Assembly (NCBI GenBank): GCA_943704495.1
Contig: CALSCR010000464.1
Location: 1-24,468 of the forward strand
DNA: 24,468 nt
Source of the DNA: Pigoraptor chileana
Taxonomy: Eukaryota; Opisthokonta; Filasterea
Reading direction: 5' to 3'
Below, piece by piece: positions 1 through 9,263 of the stretch (its first letter is position 1; each line of letters begins with the position of its first letter). The notes under the pieces were generated by a model. The model saw only the letters and a program-made list of their open reading frames with translations. It had not been told where the DNA came from and did not search any database. The position numbers and the translations under genes are program-made.

Positions 1-2
1 GG

Positions 3-688
3 GTGGGGTTGGGGGTGGGGTTGGGCATCGGTGCGTATCCATCTCCGCCGCCGCCATCACCGTTTGTTCACGCCGATCCGTCGGTTGCCATGGGCGCGTT
101 CACTGACGCACTCAAGGCCATGCTCGTGGAGTCACGTGCCAAGGCGCAGATGAAGCTGGCTGTCCTGCCGCAGCCCGAGCGTGTTGTGTGGGCCGACGAC
201 CGTGACGTCAGTGCAGATAGTGACGGCGATCTGGCGCCGGAGCAATCGGCCCAACTTGACCGCGAAGTAGAAGCATTCCGGCTGCGACTTGAAGACCTCT
301 CGGTGCGTGTGTTTCTGGGCTGGGTCTGCTGCCCTGTGTGTTTGTGTGTGTGTGTGGTTGTGGTTGTGCAGTACCTTTGTGCATGTGAGTGCATGTGCTA
401 GTTTGCATGATTGTGTGTATTAGTAAGTATGTGGTTACGGCCAGCACTTGCAGGTCGCGCCGCATTGGGTAGCATATTTTCCGTATACTTAAAAATCACT
501 TTCGGATCCAGTATCTTCTAATGATGCTATGCCTGTCTCTCAGCCATTCTAGTTGTGGAGCCCATTTGTATAGCGCCTGATGCACTGACATGAATCCAAC
601 ATCTCATCATGATTGTGTTTATTAACAGGCTGCCGCAGCAAGTCCTCGGCGATTCAGCGGAGATGGTCCAAGCTTCAGCTTCAGCTAG
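3..688 (+). CDS. 3' end of an unrecognised protein gene (5' partial, two exons seen)
   Basis: Exons 3-302 and 629-688. The reading frame is open from the window edge, so the gene begins upstream. The first visible stretch encodes a Gly/Val run, then a Pro-rich segment, then a charged, probably helical region ending in LDREVEAFRLRLEDLS. A strong donor (tcg|GTGCGT, at 303) is followed by a TG-rich intron and an acceptor (tttattaacag|GCT). Joining them in phase 0 adds an Ala/Ser-rich tail ending FSFS and a TAG stop at 686-688. I recognise no domain. The helical segment and acidic DSDGD patch are visible but give no function. The intron carries one copy of the dispersed repeat described below, just upstream of the acceptor. 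The terminal exon is short, so a different 3' end cannot be excluded. Confidence 0.55.
553..606 (+). repeat. Dispersed intronic repeat, copy 1
   Basis: This copy lies in the intron of the first gene and ends about 22 bp before its acceptor. It keeps the same block order as the better copies: TGTGGAGCCCAT, then AGCGCCT, then GACATGAATCCAACATCTC. It aligns without gaps over about 52 bp to the copy at 22306-22357. It is in sense orientation relative to the host gene. Confidence 0.7.
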
Positions 689-1483
689 CTCCCTGCCCAT
701 CCCCTGCGCGTTTGTCTTGGTCTGTCTCGTTTGCGTGCGTGCGTGCGTGCGTGCGTGGCTTCGTCGCGTGTGTTATGCGTTTGCTTTTGCGTCGTCTCGC
801 CTACCAAAGTGCATGTGGTGAATGAGCTGTCTTCTGTCTCGCAGCTGTTCATTATGTCCATCTTCTATTCGGCCTTACCCTCTTGAATGAATGTGGGGCC
901 CTTCAAGTTACTAACAAGCAGTGTCATGGCGGTATAATCTTTGGGTTTGTTTATTTCCTCGGGACTGTTTTCAAAGCACAGTTTATTAATAGTATAGCCT
1001 CGGCCGGAGGTCATTTTTTATAATGTAGAGGAATTTGCAAATGTCGACTTGTTGTGCCCATGGAGCAACTTCCCTGCATGCACAGTAGACTTCTGCATTG
1101 GTGCGGCGGTTCTGTTCTCGATTAATTCGTAATAATAATTTTTCCAACTGACAGGACTCACAAATCAACTCACATACATCCAAGACACACTTCAATCTTG
1201 ACAGACGGTGAGCCCCTGACCCCTTCGGGTAGCGGATAAGCGTAGTTCTGAGCTGGCATGACAGCTAAGTCGCATGAATGCATAAACGGCCCGCCTGCAT
1301 ATAGCAAGGGCGAGCAGAAGCTGTCATGTCGATCGCTGCTGGCCTGACATCGGCTAAGTAAACTGGCACTGCACACATCACATGGTACTGAGTAGACACG
1401 GGCCGACAGAACTCCGAACATGACTGGCCATGCACTGCACAGAGTCCACCAGTCCTTATCATTCAACAGTTATTCAGAAAACA
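689..1483. other. Convergent intergenic region between gene 1 and the SMYD-type gene
   Basis: No convincing coding sequence is present. The short open frames here lack codon bias and family resemblance. A (TGCG)n run at about 730-756 sits just after the gene 1 stop. The AT-rich stretch around 940-1000 contains two TTTATT hexamers (950-955, 982-987), which read AATAAA on the minus strand. They could serve the SMYD transcript, but they lie about 500 bp past its stop. Confidence 0.5.
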
Positions 1484-3952
1484 TCATTGTTTTTTCCGCG
1501 CAGCAAGCACGCTCTCGTCAAATGCAAACTTCTTCTTTGGCTTTGCGTGCTTGTTCTTCCCAGATGACTTGCTCTTGTCGTAAGAGATCTTCACAGCGTC
1601 ACTCGCCGCACCAATCGAGTCGTCGGCACTGCCAGTACCGCCAATAGGGATCAGAGAACCCTCTGCAGATTCCCTGGGGACCAAATTAGCAGCCACGTGC
1701 TGCACTCCTCCACTAGCCCCAAGGGACGGCGTGGTAATAACGCCGAATGATATGGTGACGTTGGCAGCGCTTGCGGGGGCGGACACTGGACGCGCGGTGT
1801 GTGGTTGTCGCGTCTTGCAGTGGTTCTTTTGCGGCGGTGCATTCTGCGCAAGCTCACGGGCACAGCGTGCACACTGGCAGTCGAATCGGTAGACATCGGA
1901 CAGATGCTGCCGACGCGTGGAGGCGGGGCGTTCCGTGTCGATGTAGTTGATGCAGACTTCCTCCCCGACGGGAATCGCACAGACTGCGGAGACATGTGCA
2001 ACTCCGGTTGTCCGTGCGCAATCGGCGTTTGGTCGACAGGAATGATTGAAAAAGGATCCCGCGGGATATACAGCTGCGAACGTACCAGTCAGGGTGCAAG
2101 ACAACTATCACTGAATCAGCACAAACACACACACACACACACACAAGTAACGCAATAACGCCGCGCGAATGTACCCGAACTGCTGATGACAGTGCTGCAA
2201 TCGCACGATGCAGGCATCATGATCAATGCAGCTGCTAAAAACGAGTCCCGCATGGATTGGAAAATTAGTGCCGGCAATCGTGCACACGCACACACTCACC
2301 CCTGCCCATGTACTCTTCCTTGCGACCCCAAATGCCAAACCCGTTGCACTCGATGCGCGACAGCAGATGCATGTACCCGAGTTCTGTTGTCGGCATGCCG
2401 CGGAGACCCAAAGTCAACAGCGAACGCACGGCCTTTCTGCAAACAGCCGAAATTAGAGGTCACGCACAGACCAGTCAAATTGCAGGCACACACACAGGGT
2501 GTGTTGAGCACAAGACGAAGAGAGGATAGAGAAGCACTGTCGGTGCGAAAACATATCGCAGACATTCACAGAGTTACACGCCTAATGACTCGGGAAAATA
2601 GGACAAACAGACCACACAATGAAGATGGGCTTCGGTGCCCACAACGCAAGAGTGGAGAGATTTAGTGCCCACAACGCCTTAAATTCAAAGCTCATTTGCA
2701 CAACATACACACTGTCATGGCACCAAAAAATGTAGGATTCAAGTCCGTGTCTTAGGCGCTGTGCCCATGGACTCCACAACCAACACTAAAAAGATGTAGG
2801 ATTCAAGTCCGTGTAGTAGGCGCTGTGCCCATGGACTCCACAACCAACACTAAAAAGGGAGAATGCTGTAATGGGCGCGCACAGACATCACGTGCCTGTA
2901 TGGTGTGCTGTCGTCGCGGGACCACGTGCCGGCGTGCGACTGAAGTTGATTGAGATCGGAATAGCGCAATGACGGCAATCCGCAGCCGACGTCACTAACA
3001 AGAGAAAGTGCGTCACGAAGGCGCTTTTCGAGTTCATCGACGCCACCACCGCCGCCGCCATCGGACGTCACTGTCGCAGTCAATGACGGAGACAACGGCC
3101 CTTCGTCTCCCTCTCCAGCGTCTCCGCGCACGGCGTCAACAACTGCACGTGCGTGTGCACCCACGACACTGGGTGCAGCGGCGCGGCAATTCGGCGTGGG
3201 CGCAATGCGAGACAAGCCCTCTTCGATCTCCGCGGGCGTCGCCTCGCCATCCTCCGTGGCACAGGCGCGCGCAACCTGAAGCACTGTGCGCACCATCGAA
3301 TCGACCTGTGGATCGTGCTTGCTGCTAGCCAAAACATCTCGCATCGCCGAGCACACACGCACATGACCACGGGTTGCATCGGCGGCGGCACACGCCTCAG
3401 AGCAGTAGTAGCATTGATCGCAATTTGCACATCGCAGCGGAAGCGATCGCAAGCCTGTAGTGGCGGGGTCGCATGCAGAGAGACAGTATGCACAGACGCG
3501 CTTGCGATAGTTTTTGAAGATGCCGGCAGCGTAAACACGTGTGCGGAGAAGTGTTTCGCCAGGATGCACGTCACGGGTGGTGATGACATGGTATCCTTTG
3601 TCGTCTGTGTGGACAACTGTGAGGAGGAACGAGTGGTTGGGAGCGGCTTAGTGCTCACAGCATTGCAACAAGAAGTTTGTCCATAACCGAGTTGCAATTG
3701 TATAAAGAGAATGCGAGGAAAAATCGGAACAAAAGCACGCGAGTCGCAATCCATTGCACACAAAAGCGCACATAGATGTGCGTAAATGCACAAATACATA
3801 CACAAAATGAACGTGCAACCTGCTCCTAGACAGAAAGCACTACATTAAGGCGCGCACACACAGAGCAACATACCCGCAATGGGATGCTCGCCAAAGTGAG
3901 TGCGCGCCCACACGTCCGGGGGCACAGAGGCCAGACGTCGCTCGTCCCCCAT
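1484..3952 (-). CDS. SET and MYND domain protein (SMYD-type lysine methyltransferase)
   Basis: Four minus-strand exons: 3874-3952, about 2926-3616, 2300-2436 and 1484-2073 (about 498 aa). Exon 1 starts at an ATG (MGDERRLASVPP) and ends in phase 1 at a GTATGT donor. Exon 2 opens with the first SET segment (VVHTDDKGYHVITTRDVHPGE), then a MYND zinc finger: Cys 68/71, 89/92, 98/102, His 111, Cys 115. A low-complexity insert with a Gly run follows, then the LQSH motif. Exon 3 holds the pre-core helix region ending RIECNGFGIW. Exon 4 supplies the SET core SFFNHSCRPNA, EVCINYID and a Cys-rich post-SET (FDCQCARC), then a Lys-rich tail. SMYD proteins methylate lysines using S-adenosylmethionine. The 2926 donor (GTGGTC) is weak: ending exon 2 at 2887 also keeps the frame, and a missed small exon is possible. 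The gene is divergent from the OHCU decarboxylase gene. Confidence 0.85.
2125..2145. repeat. (AC)n microsatellite in SMYD intron 3
   Basis: An uninterrupted AC run of about 21 bp. It reads as (GT)n on the transcribed sense strand and lies about 50 bp upstream of the acceptor of the last SMYD exon. Confidence 0.8.
2730..2857 (-). repeat. Dispersed intronic repeat, tandem pair of 64-bp units
   Basis: Two head-to-tail 64-bp units, 2730-2793 and 2794-2857, differ at only two adjacent bases. Read on the minus strand, each contains TGTGGAGTCCATGGGCAC, GCGCCTA and GACTTGAATCCTACAT, the same blocks as copies elsewhere in the window. They lie in intron 2 of the SMYD-type gene, in sense orientation. 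Near-identity implies a recent duplication. Confidence 0.9.
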
Positions 3953-4381
3953 TCAATGTAGCCTGGCAATCACGTGCAATCAAGTGGCAGTGGTCGTGAA
4001 GTGGTTGTGCACACAGTGCTCTTGTCAACGCCAGGGACGCCGGATGCAGTGAAGGAATTTGCAACAGGTGTAAGCGAGGAAAATGGTAAATATAAGCGTC
4101 TTCCCGCGCAACAGCGCTTGGAGGAGGGCAGAAGTGACGGCCTCACGCAAATAGATTCACCGGACTTTAAATCATATCAAGTCTGATCAAGGTGGGGTAC
4201 TTATTGACAACTGGGACTGGCTACTTGCACGTGTTTGGCACTGAGCGGGACGAGTGGAGCGATCACGTGATTCGCGCAAACCATCAAGACTGACATAATA
4301 TTGGTTTAGTTCTCCATTTAATCTCAACCAATGTATACGAATTCACAGCGAGTTGCAACAACCGAGAGAACTACAGTAACC
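3953..4381. other. Shared divergent upstream region (SMYD-type gene / OHCU decarboxylase)
   Basis: About 430 bp separate the two start codons, so the region must hold both promoters. CACGTG palindromes occur at 3971-3976, about 4231-4236 and 4264-4269; the last is extended to ATCACGTGAT. Another CACGTG lies just inside the OHCU coding sequence at 4388. No TATA box is evident, and no gene is seen here. Confidence 0.45.
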
Positions 4382-5072
4382 ATGTCTCACGTGACGCTTC
4401 CTGACATTGCCGCCGTCAATGCGGGGGACAAGACCACCTTTGTGGAGGCAATCACAACGCTCTTTGAACCGGCGCCCCCCCTGGCCGACCATCTCTACGC
4501 CCGGCGTCCCTATGCATCCTACGCCGCCATCATTGATGCTGCTGCTGCGTTTATGCCGACTGCGACGGATGCACAGCGTGTGGAAGTCCTGAATGCTCAT
4601 CCACGGATAGGAGAGAGCAAGACAAAGCTGTCGGCTCTTTCGCTTCGGGAGCAAGGTGTGGCTTTTAGGGGCATGCCATGCATATGTATGCGCTGATTCA
4701 GGTCGTATTTGAGTGTGAGACAGAAGAATTGAAGGTTAATTGCCTCGTTGCTTCTCACTATGTCTCACACTGTGCATGTGCGCATGACGTGATGTGATAG
4801 GATACGGAGACAACGACGCCGAACAGGAGGCCATCCTCGCTCAACTCGCGCAACTCAACGCTGCTTACGAATACAAGTACGGTTTCAAGTTCATCGTCTT
4901 TGTCGCCGGTCGTCCCAAAAGTGCGATTGTGCCCGTGCTTGAGCAGCGATTGGCGTCGGGTGACAGGGCTGCGGAGATGCAAATCGGCCTCACTGCCATG
5001 ATTGATATTGCAAGGGACAGACTAAAGAAGATTACGGGGGAGTCGGCACCAGCGACACCGTCGAGGATGTGA
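4382..5072 (+). CDS. URAD: 2-oxo-4-hydroxy-4-carboxy-5-ureidoimidazoline (OHCU) decarboxylase
   Basis: Exons 4382-4655 and 4801-5072 join in phase 1 (donor GTGTGG, acceptor gatag) to give 181 aa, the usual length. The enzyme decarboxylates OHCU to S-allantoin, the last step of urate breakdown after urate oxidase and HIU hydrolase. Family marks visible are FVEAITTLFEPAPPLADHLYA near the start, the active-site HPRIG motif (His 73), the S..EQ segment (residues 87-91) and YKYGFKFIVFVAGRPKSAI (116-134). An in-frame ATG at 4331 would add 17 residues. I prefer 4382 because the family normally starts close to LPDIAAVN. The C terminus is Ser-Arg-Met, which fits the peroxisomal PTS1 pattern and suits the pathway's location. 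Neither uricase nor HIU hydrolase is in the window. Confidence 0.93.
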
Positions 5073-5543
5073 AATAGCTTCTGCTGGTTGTTGCTGTTTA
5101 TGTGCGTTTGTTGCATGTGTATGCACTGTGTGCGTGTGTGTGCGTGGTCGGCGTGTGTGCGTGTTCGTCTTGCGTGTGCGTGCGTTGGCGTTGTCTTTTT
5201 ATCCTCAATTACAGCGTGTATTGTCCATGGACATCGCGCCTGTGAGACTGATTTGAATACGAAATCTTTCTATTACACACGAGTGACCCTTTTTGCGAGG
5301 CTGACGCATATCTCAAATGGCGGACGCAAAAGATCCCGATTCGCACATTCAACGAAACTGACGGAAACGAGAGTTGTTCACGGCCAAGTGAGTCCATACG
5401 AATGGCATAAGTGCACACAAATGCATATTTTATAAATAAAAATAATAACAAGAGATGTGGCAAATAACGTGCAAATTTTGTTCCATAAACCGCAAAGGCC
5501 AACGCACGGATGCAGGCGGCAACACCCTTGTGAATGACAATGA

Positions 5544-5577
5544 ATGAAGCAAGCGCTCTGTGCTATGGACTCCAATC
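5544..5577 (-). repeat. Dispersed repeat, 5' fragment
   Basis: Read on the minus strand this has TTGGAGTCCATAGCACAGAG followed by GCGC, matching the first half of the repeat family. The second half, with the TTGAATCC block, is missing. It lies about 280 bp past the epimerase stop and in the same sense as that gene, so it may sit in its 3' UTR. Confidence 0.5.
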
Positions 5578-5671
5578 AAGAAACAGGCAAAAGACATCAA
5601 AGGCTGACCACAGAAGTCTTGGGCACCAAGTGCTCTACCGTCCACCGCAGAGACAAAGCAGAGTCGCCACG

Positions 5672-5791
5672 CCGCATACACACGCGGTCGCCAAGCCACA
5701 TACACACGCGGTCGCCAAGCCGCATACACACGCGGTCGCCAAGCCGCATACACACGCGGTCGCCAAGCCACATACACACGCGGTGGCCAAG
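5672..5791. repeat. Minisatellite, five 24-bp units
   Basis: Five units start at 5672, 5696, 5720, 5744 and 5768. Each begins CCRCATACACACGCGGT and ends GCCAAG. Variation is confined to one G/A at position 3 and a CGCC/GGCC change in the last unit. It lies 65 bp beyond the epimerase stop codon and appears non-coding. Confidence 0.95.
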
Positions 5792-5855
5792 TGAAGCTGC
5801 CCATTTGCGCTGGCATATGGATGACTTCGTACTCGGAGACTGTTCGCATTCCCCA

Positions 5856-7580
5856 TTACACGCCTGTCTCAGACTCATCCTTGACGTCATCGGCACCAGC
5901 GACAGCATTAACGCCACCCGCGGCGGAGGCAGCGTCTGCATGCACGGGGCTGGGTGTGGACGGCCGATCGTCCACTTCTCTTCCCTTTGCCTTCCCAACG
6001 CTCATATCTAAGCTCTCATTCGCGCGCTCTTCGGTCCTGTCAACGGCGGCCGCAAGATCCCGATCACGTGATTCGACCGCCCACCCCCCCGCACTCCCTC
6101 CATTATGCGACGCCGCATCGGCTCCGTACACGGCGCGCGCCAATTCGGCCTGTTTAGTCGCGGTGCATCCGGACACCACCTCGGCCTTCTCCTCGGGGGT
6201 GCGCGCAAAGTAGTCCCGAAGGACGCCTGCCGTAATCTGCGAAGCGTTGCCGTAACCAAACACGCGCTGCGCCTGGAGCACCTGCTTGATTGCGGCAATG
6301 CGACTGATGGCCCCACTTGCAAGGCCATACAACTCGCCCTCGTCGGTGCCAGATATGCGTACAGTCCCCACAAACACACCCTCGGGTCGCTCGGTGGTCT
6401 TGCGCAAAAGAATCACGGGCTTGCCAATGGACACGGCCTCCTCCTGGATGCCTCCGCTGTCCGTCATCACCAAGTCCGCGCGCTGCATCACAAACGGAAG
6501 AATGTCGTACGACAGCGGCTCCAGCAGAACAACGCGCTCCAAATTGCGGAGGAGCGTGTGGACGACCTTCCGCACATTCGGATTGAGATGGACGGGGAAG
6601 ACAACCGTCACCCGATGGGACTCTTCCACAACGCGGCGCACCGCCCTGCAGATGCTTGCCAGGGGAGCGCCGAGGTTTTCCCTGCGATGGCTGGTCACGA
6701 GCATGACGACACCGCCGGGATCGATGCGTGCGATGCGGTCAATGATCTCCTTGGCGGAAGGAGGGACGGGTTGTGCGAGTGCATGCAGAATCGCATCGAC
6801 GCCAGTGTTGCCCGTCACGTGGATCTCCCGTCCGCAAATGTTCTCCCGACGAAGCGCCTCTGCCGCATACTCCGTCGGCGCAAAGTGAAATGCGGCGAGA
6901 ATGTCAATGGCACGCCGGTTGAACTCCTCGGGAAAGGGATTGTCAAAGTCGAAGGATCTCAGCCCGGCCTCGACGTGGGCGACTGGAATGCGCATGAAGA
7001 ATGCTGCCATGGCACACACAAGCGCCGTCGCAGTGTCCCCTTGCACGATAACCATGGCCGGATGCAGCGCAGTGAGAACAGCAGTCACGTGAGTGAGCGC
7101 GCGCGCCATTAGATCCGCGGGGGTCTGGTCTGGTACCATAAGAGACAGCTCAATGTCGACGCTCAGGTGGAAGCTGTCGAACATTTGTTGGAGCATCTCG
7201 CGATGCTGACCGGTGCTCACAACCGCAGTGTTGAATACAGCGGCATTGTGCGGCGCGCGCATCTCTGCAACCAATGGAGCACACTTGATGGCCTCCGGGC
7301 GCGTGCCGAGAAAGATTGCGACAGTCGGCAGGTCAGAGTCCACATACTGTTGCAGTTCCTTGGCGTAGGATGGCACAGCGCTCACCGGATTCGTCACAGG
7401 ATTCGCACTTGCTGATTCATCCGCACGCGTGATAATCGAATCCAGTGCGCGGCCAAAGAAGATATTTTCATGCTTGACGCCATCGACGTCGGTGGTCAGC
7501 GAACCGTTGAATGTGAGCAGAAATATGAGGATTAACGTGCCTGCAGCCGCTGCCACGAGGGGTCGCCGGCTGACGGCCAT
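5856..7580 (-). CDS. wecB: Membrane-anchored non-hydrolysing UDP-N-acetylglucosamine 2-epimerase
   Basis: A single open frame of 574 aa without introns. An in-frame TAG lies a few codons upstream of the ATG, which fixes the start. Residues 7-24 form a hydrophobic segment after a short basic N terminus (MAVSRRP), so it looks like a type II signal anchor. A stem of about 60 residues follows. The catalytic region (about 85-465) has GTRPE (92-96), STGQH (122-126), QGDTATAL (Asp 182), HVEAGLRS (Glu 204), PEEFNRR (217-223), TGNTGVDA (256-263), SHRREN (His 298), TDSGGIQEE (373-381) and RKTTERPEG (393-401). These match the WecB/MnaA family, which interconverts UDP-GlcNAc and UDP-ManNAc. Bacterial members are cytosolic and about 375 aa. 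The anchor and an Ala/Glu-rich tail of about 85 residues are extra. Intronless structure among intron-rich neighbours suggests lateral or retro-origin; this is inferred, not shown. Confidence 0.93.
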   Translation of the reverse strand: MAVSRRPLVAAAAGTLILIFLLTFNGSLTTDVDGVKHENIFFGRALDSIITRADESASANPVTNPVSAVPSYAKELQQYVDSDLPTVAIFLGTRPEAIKCAPLVAEMRAPHNAAVFNTAVVSTGQHREMLQQMFDSFHLSVDIELSLMVPDQTPADLMARALTHVTAVLTALHPAMVIVQGDTATALVCAMAAFFMRIPVAHVEAGLRSFDFDNPFPEEFNRRAIDILAAFHFAPTEYAAEALRRENICGREIHVTGNTGVDAILHALAQPVPPSAKEIIDRIARIDPGGVVMLVTSHRRENLGAPLASICRAVRRVVEESHRVTVVFPVHLNPNVRKVVHTLLRNLERVVLLEPLSYDILPFVMQRADLVMTDSGGIQEEAVSIGKPVILLRKTTERPEGVFVGTVRISGTDEGELYGLASGAISRIAAIKQVLQAQRVFGYGNASQITAGVLRDYFARTPEEKAEVVSGCTATKQAELARAVYGADAASHNGGSAGGWAVESRDRDLAAAVDRTEERANESLDMSVGKAKGREVDDRPSTPSPVHADAASAAGGVNAVAGADDVKDESETGV

Positions 7581-8572
7581 GTCTGTCTCGTGCGTCTTCT
7601 CCTATTCCTTGGGAATCGCAGTCGTATTCCTCTCGTGCATATGCATTGATTTGTGCGTACGCTTTGATTTGTGTTGATGGATCCTGTAAGTGAGGCAATA
7701 TCCTTTTGACAACCGTGACAATGTGAGCGCTGTGGCGGAAAAGGACCAATACGTCGCCCGACCTCAATCCTGTGAAAGGAAATCAGTTTAGACGATCACA
7801 TTCGAGCGTGCTAACTTAGGAGCCGCCCGTCTCAGTGTGTGAGTTATGGCGCCCGATTGTGACAACACACAACGTATGCGACATAGAGGGGTATGATGCG
7901 ATTGCAGTGACGACAATCGGATAAATCAATTGCAACGCAACAACGTCATCACAACAACGACAGCATGTGCACGCCTTCCATGCACGTAAAAATGTGACTC
8001 ATGTGTGTGTGTGTGTGAAAAAATGTCCCGTGTGTGACGAGAATTGCTAATACTCGGGGGACAAGATAGATAGGCTGTGCGGGGCCCAAACGAAGGGCAG
8101 TCCGAACAATCGGAAAAACGTCAGTTTGTTCCGATCTGTCGGAAATAATTATTACGATGCGATTGTGTTTCTTTACGAGATCTCGGTGTATATCCATAGC
8201 AACCGAGGCACAGAACAGAATAGACTGCGCCGGATGGGATAGAGATTGCATTATTGTCTCCCGATTACAATAACTCGAAAGAAAAAGAGTTCAATTGCTC
8301 CCCATCTCCACAAAGTGTTCGCGAGACGTACTGTATGATAGACTGAGCAGTGTCTATTTGTGAAGTAATCTGTTTTCGATTTCAAAAGGCGATTGTTTGA
8401 TTCGGACTGTTCGAGACTGCCAATCATTGGCACAACCGACGCGTTCCCCGTTTATTTCCACGGCGTGCGTTCCGTCCATTTGCATGCGAGTGGTACCGGT
8501 TGAAATGTGCAAGGTAGTTTGCGCACACAGCATCATCTGCTCTGAATAAGGCAGATCGTGGAGGCCGTCGAG
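7581..8572. other. Divergent intergenic region (epimerase / XRRA1-like gene)
   Basis: About 990 bp with lower GC than the flanking genes. On the minus strand a pyrimidine-rich acceptor (tttcctttcacag, AG at 7770-7771) lies 190 bp upstream of the epimerase ATG. It could close a 5' UTR intron of that gene; I could not place its donor. A short (TG)n run is at about 8001-8016. The small open frames on either strand show no family resemblance. Confidence 0.4.
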
Positions 8573-9232
8573 ATGGCGTCGACATTTGTGCCGACAAATT
8601 TTTTCCCGCCGCGGCAACTCAACAAGAATGGTAGTCGAGGTATGTGAGCTGTATTATTGTTGCTCTCGCATGGAAATTACAAGCTATATTGTGTGTGACT
8701 GATGAAGGGCTGCATGCGGTGGTGAGTGCGTATGTTTGTGTGTGCGTTCTGTGTGTGTGTTTTGTGGCGGTGTTGCGTGTATATTGTGTCAAAACCATTC
8801 CATTTAGCCTTTTTGCTGATCAGTAATCAACAACTGAAGTTGAGTTTGGGACGCGAAGAGCAAATGTTGTTGCTTTCGTGTTTGTGAAAGTTATGTGCGA
8901 ACCCTGTGAAAACCGATTCTTACACACGTACTATACTGGCTCCAATCACCCCAGGCGTGGGCATGTGGGCAAAGACTACAACAGCTGCGACAGCCACAAC
9001 GACACCGTACACCGTTCGGCAGCGACAGCGCGACCAAAAGCGGTTTGAGGCATCACTCGGACGACCTCAGGATAAGCTTACTGTAGGCAAGGGAACGGAT
9101 GATGCCGACACTAGAAAAGACTCGTCAGCGGTGTCGACAGTGGGGGACAGCGATCGAGGGGTTTCGTGGCTGCTTGACGGATACTATATGGTATGTATGC
9201 ACTGGTGCTGCTTTTGAGTTAGTCCGTCTCAA

Positions 9233-9263
<31 letters not shown>

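Larger units (their letters stand above)
5073..5855. other. Convergent intergenic region with a minisatellite
   Basis: This is the 3' flank of both the OHCU decarboxylase (+) and the epimerase (-). A TG-rich stretch follows the OHCU stop. An AATAAA-like, A-rich segment at about 5434-5450 may be its polyadenylation signal. The right half holds a fragment of the dispersed repeat (5544-5577) and a five-unit minisatellite (5672-5791). Open frames across the minisatellite arise because the unit is 24 bp, a multiple of three. I see no gene. Confidence 0.55.

Noticed and set aside
5672-5791. Possible CRISPR array
   Set aside because: Units are directly adjacent with no unique spacers, and the genome is eukaryotic. 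It is a minisatellite.
5430-5998. Repetitive open frames on both strands across the 24-bp minisatellite
   Set aside because: The unit length is a multiple of three, so several frames stay open at once. None has a conserved flank or a plausible splice context.
6105-7112. Long plus-strand open frame (335 codons) opposite the epimerase
   Set aside because: It is antisense to a strongly conserved coding sequence, has no recognisable domain, and is explained by the high-GC codon bias of the epimerase strand.
7468-7767. Minus-strand open frame overlapping the epimerase start
   Set aside because: It is out of frame with the epimerase, whose own frame has a stop just upstream of its ATG. It is more likely 5' UTR sequence.
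8354-8617. Minus-strand 87-codon open frame near the XRRA1-like start
   Set aside because: No family resemblance, and it overlaps the first XRRA1-like exon on the opposite strand, which has a good start, donor and phase.
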